From assembly GCA_015067385.1 (NCBI GenBank), contig SVMP01000075.1:1-9855 (forward strand): 9,855 nucleotides of DNA, read 5' to 3'. Position numbers and translations under genes: made by a program. The notes beneath the pieces were generated by a model. It had not been told where the DNA came from. It ran no database searches and saw only the letters and a list, made by a program, of their open reading frames with translations. Within the stretch, counting starts at the first letter, position 1; every line of letters begins with the position of its first letter. The stretch is from Oscillospiraceae bacterium (lineage in GTDB: Bacteria; Bacillota; Clostridia; Oscillospirales; UBA644). Below, one piece after another: positions 4,859-9,855 of this stretch.

Positions 4859-7387
4859 ATGGCAGAAAATATGTCTAAAACGACAATAATGATGTTGGAC
4901 GGAAACAGTATTTTGAACAGAGCATTTTATGGGATCCGTCCGTTAACAACATCTTCGGGGACACCTACAAATGCAGTTTACGGCTTTCTGACGATACTTT
5001 TCCGTCATCTTGACGAAGACCGTCCGAACGCAGTCGGAATAGCTTTTGACCTGAAAGAAAAAACATTTCGCCACATAATGTACGACGGATACAAAGCGGG
5101 AAGGAAAGGTATGCCCGACGAGCTTGCTGTTCAGCTTCCGATAATCAAGAAAATCCTTACAGCCATGGGACTTTGCGTTTACGAAAGACCGGGACTCGAA
5201 GCTGACGACATAATAGGTATCATCTCAAAAAAACAAAGTTCGGAAGGGAATAAATGCATTATCATCACAGGAGACCGAGACGAGCTTCAGCTTGTTGATG
5301 AAAACATCACCGTGAAGCTTGCCGTAACAAAAAGCGGTTCATCCTCAGATGATATTTTCACCCCCGAAAGTGTACTTGCCAAATACGGTCTGCCACCCGA
5401 AAAACTCATTGACCTGAAAGCATTAATGGGTGACACTTCCGACAATATACCCGGTGTTCCCGGAGTGGGTGAAAAAACCGCAACAGAGCTTCTCAAAGAA
5501 TACGGCTCACTTGACGGTGTTTACGAAAATATAGACAAAATCACTAAAAAAGCGCTTCATGAAAAGCTTGTTGCAGGCAAAGACAGCGCATATATGAGCA
5601 AAATACTGGGAACGATCACCACTTCATTACCGGAAAACGAGATGTTCACCACACCGCACCACCAAGAGCCGAATAAAACAGAGCTTAAAAATATTTTGAC
5701 AGAGCTTGAAATGGTAAAAATGCTCGACAGGTTCAATTTTGAACCTGATGTTAAGCAACCGGAAGCCGAAACAGAAAAATTTGAGATCAGCAAGCACGGT
5801 AAAATTTTCAACAATGAACCGATATTCATCGTCCACACCCTCCCCGAAAAAGAAACATATATCAAAAACGGAAACTCGGCTGTAATTGCAAATATTGATG
5901 AAATACTTGAATTTATCGATAAAAAGGAGATCGTCACTCACGACTGTAAAGCTCTTTTACGTTACACTTTACAGCAAAATTCAGCGCCTGTTCCCAAATT
6001 CGATACGATGCTTGCGGCTTACGTTGTCAATCCTTCAAGAAGCTCGTACGAGCTGAAAAACGCATACATCGAGATCCTCGGAAAAGATACCGACAGCAAG
6101 GCGGATCATGTTTGCATGATGCCCGAATTGCAAAACGGTTTTATATCAAAAATGGAAGAGGACGGTTCGCTGAAGCTTTACACGGAAACCGAACTGCCGC
6201 TTTCGACCGTTCTTGCGGAAATGGAGGTTGCGGGAGTAAAAGTAGACTGTGATTTTCTTACTGCATTCGGAGAACAGCTCGACAGAGAAATAACCGAACT
6301 GACAGGAGCGATATACGCTTTTGCAGGAAAAGAGTTCAACATCAATTCAACCAAACAGCTCGGAGCTGTCCTTTTTGAAGAATTGATGCTGCCTGTAAAG
6401 AAGAAAACAAAAACAGGATATTCAACAGATAACGATGTTTTGGAATCTCTGGTGGAGCAACATCCCATTGTTGAACTGATAATCGCATACAGAAAGCTGA
6501 CAAAACTAAAATCAACATATGTTGACGGATTATTAAAAGCCGTAGATGAAGACGGAAGGATCCACACAGTTTTCACTCAAACGGTCACACAGACAGGACG
6601 AATAAGTTCTATAGAGCCGAATCTTCAGAATATTCCGGTAAGAACAAAACTCGGCAGAGAGTTAAGAAAAGCGTTTGTTTCAGCCGACGGATACTGTCTT
6701 GCCGATGCGGATTATTCTCAGATAGAATTAAGACTTATGGCTCATATTTCGGGAGATAAAGTTTTACTCGAAACATTCTCTTCCGGAGAAGATGTTCACA
6801 CAAGGACTGCTTCTGAGGTTTTCGGAATGCCCAAGGAAATGGTTACGGAAGATATGCGCCGCAGGGCGAAAGCAATCAATTTCGGAATCATTTACGGCAT
6901 AGGCGATTACACTCTTTCGCAGGATCTTTCCGTAACAAGAAAGCAGGCACGCCAATATATAGACGGATATTTATCAGCTTATCCTGACGTTAAAAGGTAC
7001 ATTTCCGAAACAATAGCGAAAGCAAAAGAAACGGGATATGTAACAACGCTGTTCGGAAGAAGAAGGTATGTTCCGGAGATCAACGCATCCAATAAAATGA
7101 CTGCCGCATTCGGTGAAAGGGTTGCAATGAACACACCTATTCAAGGAACGGCGGCAGACCTGATAAAGCTTGCCATGATACGTGTTTCCAACAGACTGAA
7201 AAGCATGGGCATGAAATCAAGACTCATTCTGCAAATACACGACGAATTGATAATCGAAGCCCCCGAAGAAGAAAAAGAAACAGCCGCACGTATTCTGAGG
7301 GAAGAGATGGAAAACGCATATAAATTTGACGTTCCGGTCGTTGCGGATGTCAACATAGGCAAAACATGGTATGAAGCCAAGACATAA
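4859..7387 (+). CDS. polA: DNA polymerase I
   Basis: Pol I removes RNA primers and fills gaps in replication and excision repair. The 842-residue protein has a 5'-nuclease domain (about 8-290) with metal ligands at Asp14, Asp64, the EADD motif (114-117), GDRDE (138-142) and GDTSDNIPGVPGVGEK (191-206). A shortened, degenerate 3'-5' exonuclease-like domain follows (about 315-430). The polymerase domain has TGRISSIEPNLQNIP (579-593), motif A DYSQIELR (618-625), motif B R667-K671-F675-Y679-G680, and motif C HDE (794-796). The exonuclease region has no DxE motif where the first metal ligands should be, so proofreading is probably absent, as in Bacillus and Thermus Pol I. The ATG at 4859 is chosen because GGAGG (4849-4853) lies 5 nt upstream; in-frame upstream ATG codons overlap or precede the promoter. 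The lipid kinase gene starts 20 bp downstream. Confidence 0.98.
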   Translation: MAENMSKTTIMMLDGNSILNRAFYGIRPLTTSSGTPTNAVYGFLTILFRHLDEDRPNAVGIAFDLKEKTFRHIMYDGYKAGRKGMPDELAVQLPIIKKILTAMGLCVYERPGLEADDIIGIISKKQSSEGNKCIIITGDRDELQLVDENITVKLAVTKSGSSSDDIFTPESVLAKYGLPPEKLIDLKALMGDTSDNIPGVPGVGEKTATELLKEYGSLDGVYENIDKITKKALHEKLVAGKDSAYMSKILGTITTSLPENEMFTTPHHQEPNKTELKNILTELEMVKMLDRFNFEPDVKQPEAETEKFEISKHGKIFNNEPIFIVHTLPEKETYIKNGNSAVIANIDEILEFIDKKEIVTHDCKALLRYTLQQNSAPVPKFDTMLAAYVVNPSRSSYELKNAYIEILGKDTDSKADHVCMMPELQNGFISKMEEDGSLKLYTETELPLSTVLAEMEVAGVKVDCDFLTAFGEQLDREITELTGAIYAFAGKEFNINSTKQLGAVLFEELMLPVKKKTKTGYSTDNDVLESLVEQHPIVELIIAYRKLTKLKSTYVDGLLKAVDEDGRIHTVFTQTVTQTGRISSIEPNLQNIPVRTKLGRELRKAFVSADGYCLADADYSQIELRLMAHISGDKVLLETFSSGEDVHTRTASEVFGMPKEMVTEDMRRRAKAINFGIIYGIGDYTLSQDLSVTRKQARQYIDGYLSAYPDVKRYISETIAKAKETGYVTTLFGRRRYVPEINASNKMTAAFGERVAMNTPIQGTAADLIKLAMIRVSNRLKSMGMKSRLILQIHDELIIEAPEEEKETAARILREEMENAYKFDVPVVADVNIGKTWYEAKT

Positions 7388-7407
7388 CGAGAGCTGAGGA
7401 GCCCAAT

Positions 7408-8277
7408 ATGAAAACAAAAAAAGTTTTTCTGATAAATTCTTTCGCATGCTCAGATAAAATAGACAACATAAAAGAAAGCATAAAAAAAGCCATGGCAGGT
7501 GAAGAATACGAAATTATCGAATCTCAAAAGCCGGGGCATATAAGCGAAGCGGTAAAAAGTTATTCAAACAGCACCGTCTTTTCCGTTGGTGGAGACGGGA
7601 CGCTTCTTGAAACGGTAAACGGTGCGGCTCAAACAGATAATGAGATTTTCGTTGTTCCCGCAGGAAGCGGAAACGATTTTTGCAGAGTATTAACGGATGA
7701 AAGAGATTATCAAAAGGTTCTTCTCGACATTAAAGCATACAGCCCCAAAACCGTTGACTGCGGCAAAGCAGGGAACACTTATTTTGCCAATATCGCATCC
7801 GTAGGATACGATGCGGAAATAGTTAAAAACGCATCAAAATTCAAAGACAAGCCTTTGCTCCGAAAATTCAGCTATATTCTTTCGATTTTTTACACCCTCT
7901 TCACCTTTAAACCTCTAAAGCTGAAGCTTACGATAGACGGAGTTGTTTATGAGCAAAAATTTCTCCTTGCCGCTTTTGCCAACGGACAATATTACGGCGG
8001 AGGTATACATATAGCACCGACAGCTATTATAGACGACGGCTACCTCGACGTATATCTTGCGGACGCAATGAACAAATTTCAAATACTCATGATCCTTCCG
8101 AAGTTGCTTAACGGTTCCCATGTCAATCACCCGAAAGTTAAGATCATAAAAGCAAAGAAGATAGAGGTGTCAAGTGAATCACCTTTCCTCTTAAATCTTG
8201 ACGGAGACCTTTCCGACTGCTGCGGTACAGAAATAAGCATTATCGAAAACGGAATCACATATTATTGCAAAAAGTAG
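7408..8277 (+). CDS. Diacylglycerol/lipid kinase family protein (DagK/YegS type)
   Basis: This 289-residue cytoplasmic or membrane-associated kinase belongs to the DAGK catalytic-domain family, which phosphorylates diacylglycerol or related lipids with ATP. Visible motifs are the nucleotide-binding GGDGTLLETVNGA (61-73), VPAGSGNDFCR (83-93), the NIASVGYDAEIV stretch (128-139), ANGQYYGGGIHIAPTAIIDDGYLD (191-214, in two conserved halves) and the C-terminal LDGD (264-267), equivalent to the family's DGE/DGD site. Length is typical. The ATG at 7408 follows GAGGAG (7396-7401) by 6 nt. It lies 20 bp after polA with no promoter between, so it is probably the second gene of a polA transcript. In Gram-positive bacteria such enzymes (for example DgkB) recycle the diacylglycerol released during lipoteichoic acid synthesis. 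The exact substrate here cannot be read from the sequence. Confidence 0.92.
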   Translation: MKTKKVFLINSFACSDKIDNIKESIKKAMAGEEYEIIESQKPGHISEAVKSYSNSTVFSVGGDGTLLETVNGAAQTDNEIFVVPAGSGNDFCRVLTDERDYQKVLLDIKAYSPKTVDCGKAGNTYFANIASVGYDAEIVKNASKFKDKPLLRKFSYILSIFYTLFTFKPLKLKLTIDGVVYEQKFLLAAFANGQYYGGGIHIAPTAIIDDGYLDVYLADAMNKFQILMILPKLLNGSHVNHPKVKIIKAKKIEVSSESPFLLNLDGDLSDCCGTEISIIENGITYYCKK

Positions 8278-8292
8278 ATAATATCAAGCATT

Positions 8293-8327
8293 ACAGCCCA
8301 TGTGACCAAAATCACACGGGCTGTTTT
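8293..8327 (+). terminator. Rho-independent terminator after the polA-lipid kinase unit
   Basis: ACAGCCC (8293-8299) pairs with GGGCTGT (8318-8324), and TGTGA (8301-8305) pairs with TCACA (8312-8316), with one A-C mismatch between them and a CCAAAA loop. The stem runs into TTTTCTCTAT. It begins 15 bp after the lipid kinase stop. On the minus strand the tail is not T-rich, so it mainly serves the plus-strand genes. The convergent minus-strand gene ends 20 bp further on. Confidence 0.8.
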
Positions 8328-8346
8328 CTCTATATGTTAAGTTGTT

Positions 8347-8727
8347 TTACTTTACATCTGTTTTCTTATCAGTAATTCTTCTAAGATATTTCGGAACGGT
8401 CTGACAGAGGACACCGAGGACACAAAAGCAAATAAAGGATATAAGCCATATTATCCAGATGTTATCGGTTGCACCGCCGCCGGGGTCTGTTCCTTCTGAA
8501 TGAAAGATATGACCGAGCAGAAAACCGACAGAATATCCGCCGAAAGAAAAAACCGTAAGTAACCTTGCATTTAATACCATGGAAACAGCGATCACAAACG
8601 ATGCCGCAGCAAACAATATAAGCGGATACTGTTTCATGCCGTGAAGATCAAACAAGCAGAAACGTACAATAAAATAAAAAGCAGTAAGAAGCACAAACCA
8701 CGTAAAATGAAACAAAGATCTTTTCAC
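8347..8727 (-). CDS. Small four-helix membrane protein of unknown function
   Basis: I do not recognise a named family. The protein has 126 residues from the GTG at 8727, chosen because AAAAAGGAG precedes it by 8 nt and a consensus promoter lies just upstream; longer in-frame starts would overlap the promoter. Four hydrophobic segments are visible at about residues 7-26, 34-52, 56-74 and 90-108, with short basic ends. Between the third and fourth helices lies a Gly-Asp-rich loop, HSEGTDPGGGATDNIWIIW (76-94). This loop looks like a conserved motif rather than random linker, and I have an impression of similar DPGGG-T-N-x-WIIW loops in other Clostridia membrane proteins, which I cannot verify here. 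The C-terminus is lysine- and arginine-rich and probably cytoplasmic. It is divergent from the GH3 gene and convergent with the lipid kinase, so it is probably a single-gene transcript. Confidence 0.85.
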   Translation of the reverse strand: MKRSLFHFTWFVLLTAFYFIVRFCLFDLHGMKQYPLILFAAASFVIAVSMVLNARLLTVFSFGGYSVGFLLGHIFHSEGTDPGGGATDNIWIIWLISFICFCVLGVLCQTVPKYLRRITDKKTDVK

Positions 8728-8749
8728 ACAGACCACTCCTTTTTGATTT

Positions 8750-8778
8750 ATTATAGCACATATACACCGAGCAGTCAA
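8750..8778 (-). promoter_or_regulatory. Promoter of the small membrane protein gene
   Basis: On the minus strand, TTGACT (8778-8773), a 17-bp spacer and TATAAT (8755-8750), with an extended -10 TG one base upstream of the hexamer. Transcription would start near 8743, about 16 nt before the GTG start codon, leaving just enough leader for the RBS. Confidence 0.8.
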
Positions 8779-8790
8779 GCGAAATCAGTC

Positions 8791-8819
8791 TTGACAAAAA
8801 GAGAAAAATATGGTATGTT
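8791..8819 (+). promoter_or_regulatory. Promoter of the GH3 gene
   Basis: TTGACA (8791-8796), a 17-bp spacer and TATGTT (8814-8819), with TG at 8811-8812 forming an extended -10. Transcription would start near 8826, about 33 nt before the ATG at 8859. The -35 box is 12 bp from the -35 box of the divergent membrane-protein promoter, and no recognisable operator or catabolite (cre-like) site is evident between them. Confidence 0.7.
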
Positions 8820-8858
8820 TAATACATTAAAAAAATAAAGTAAAGGTGGAATTTATAT

Positions 8859-9855
8859 ATGAACGATTTGCCCAAATATAAAAACCCCGATCTTCCCATA
8901 AAAGAAAGAGTGGAAGATCTTCTTTCGCGAATGACAATTGAAGAAAAAGCGGCTCAGACAGATATGCTTAGCGGTGTAGGATACGCAACTAAGCCCTCCC
9001 CCATTCACAACTGCAGTGTTGAACCCGACACGGAATACGACACGGAAAAGCTTAAAGAAGACTACGGTGATAAGGGTATCGGCTTTGTACACGACAACTA
9101 TTCAACTCCGAAAGCCATGAACCTCATACAGAAATATTTTATCGAAAACAGCCGCCTCGGAATCCCCGTTATATTCACAGGCGAAGCTCTCCACGGAATC
9201 TGCGGAACGAGAGGAACCGTTTTTCCGAGCCCAATAGGACTTGGTGCATCTTTTGATAAAGATATCGTAAATAAAGTCGGTGCCGCCATCGGCAAAGAGA
9301 CAAGACACCTCGGCATCCATGAGATATTAGCCCCGAACCTTGACGTTGCAAGAGATACACGTTGGGGCAGAACAGAAGAAACATTCGGCGAGGATACATA
9401 CCTTTCGTCGAGAATGGCTGTGGCTATAGTTTCGGGCGAACAAAAGGGCGACATCAGACGAAACGATGCTGTTATAGCAGAGCCGAAGCACTATTGTGTT
9501 CACGGAATTCCCGAAGGCGGTACAAACTGCTCTCCCGCTCACGCAGGCAAACGAGAGGTTGAAGGATGTTATCTTCCCGTATTTGAAGCGGCAATAAAAG
9601 AGGCGGGCGCATACAACGTAATGGTAAGTTACAACTGTGTTGACGGCGACGTACTCATGGCATCCGAACATTATCTTAAAGAAGTGCTCAAAGAACGCTT
9701 TGCGCTCAAAGGTTATTCGAGAGCTGACTGGTGCGGTGTTATGAAAGTCAGACACGGTCATAAGCTTGTAAGCACCGACAGAGGAGCGATCAAACTCTGT
9801 ATAAACAACGGTCTCGACATGAAGGGTCTTGACTATCCGAATAAATTCTGGCAGG
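8859..9855 (+). CDS. Glycoside hydrolase family 3 enzyme (beta-glucosidase/xylosidase type), N-terminal part
   Basis: The reading frame is open for 332 codons and runs off the right edge, so it is partial at the 3' end. GH3 enzymes release terminal beta-linked sugars from oligosaccharides or glycosides with retention. The visible TIM-barrel domain has RVEDLLSRMTIEEKAAQ (17-33), TGEALHGI (about 108-115), PIGLGASFD, LAPNLDVARDTRWGRTEETFGED (about 157-179, two adjacent motifs) and the conserved KHY (210-212). The catalytic nucleophile region reads GYSRADWCGV, with the likely nucleophile Asp290; most relatives have SDW here. No signal peptide is seen, so the enzyme should be cytoplasmic and act on imported sugars. 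The ATG at 8859 follows AAAGGTGG (8842-8849) by 9 nt. The C-terminal alpha/beta sandwich and any fibronectin-type domain lie outside the window, so substrate cannot be judged. Confidence 0.95.
   Translation, partial: MNDLPKYKNPDLPIKERVEDLLSRMTIEEKAAQTDMLSGVGYATKPSPIHNCSVEPDTEYDTEKLKEDYGDKGIGFVHDNYSTPKAMNLIQKYFIENSRLGIPVIFTGEALHGICGTRGTVFPSPIGLGASFDKDIVNKVGAAIGKETRHLGIHEILAPNLDVARDTRWGRTEETFGEDTYLSSRMAVAIVSGEQKGDIRRNDAVIAEPKHYCVHGIPEGGTNCSPAHAGKREVEGCYLPVFEAAIKEAGAYNVMVSYNCVDGDVLMASEHYLKEVLKERFALKGYSRADWCGVMKVRHGHKLVSTDRGAIKLCINNGLDMKGLDYPNKFWQ

Noticed and set aside
5557..5941. Antisense open frames inside polA
   Set aside because: They mirror the codon pattern of polA, have no RBS or recognisable domain, and overlap each other.
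9098..9761. Antisense open frames inside the GH3 gene
   Set aside because: The opposite strand encodes a continuous GH3 domain with catalytic motifs; the antisense frames are shadows.
1..9855. CRISPR array, tRNA/rRNA genes, insertion sequence, attachment site or prophage genes
   Set aside because: No regularly spaced repeats, cloverleaf sequence, rRNA core motif, transposase or integrase motifs were seen on either strand.

Overview
The window looks like chromosomal DNA from a low-to-moderate GC Gram-positive bacterium, most likely a Clostridia/Oscillospiraceae-type gut or rumen anaerobe. The evidence is the gene order mraZ-rsmH-ftsL-ftsI-murE, a class B penicillin-binding protein with two C-terminal PASTA domains, strong GGAGG-type ribosome binding sites, consensus sigma-A promoters, and a DNA polymerase I that lacks the proofreading residues. 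The taxonomic placement is inference from gene style only.

Left half (about 1-4672, minus strand): the start of the division and cell wall (dcw) cluster. Read in the direction of transcription it holds a perfect-consensus promoter (4644-4672), a row of GTGG repeats that look like the MraZ operator (about 4595-4642), mraZ, rsmH (translationally coupled), an ftsL-like bitopic membrane protein, a 339-bp gap rich in inverted repeats, a class B PBP (FtsI/SpoVD type), and the first 48 codons of murE running off the window. These genes supply a transcriptional autoregulator, a 16S rRNA methyltransferase, a divisome scaffold, a septal transpeptidase and a peptidoglycan-precursor ligase.

Middle (4673-8327, plus strand): polA is transcribed divergently from mraZ from its own extended -10 promoter. 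It is followed 20 bp later by a lipid/diacylglycerol kinase-family gene with its own good RBS, and the pair ends at a stem-loop terminator (8293-8327).

Right end (8347-9855): a small four-helix membrane protein of unknown function on the minus strand and a glycoside hydrolase family 3 enzyme on the plus strand (cut by the window end). They are divergently transcribed from two strong, back-to-back promoters whose -35 boxes are 12 bp apart.

Most of the window is conserved housekeeping DNA. No mobile element, CRISPR array, tRNA or rRNA was seen. The least explained stretch is the structured 339-bp gap between ftsL and ftsI, which carries several stem-loops, two mutually exclusive pairings and a two-sided terminator-like hairpin at a position where dcw clusters normally have almost no spacer.
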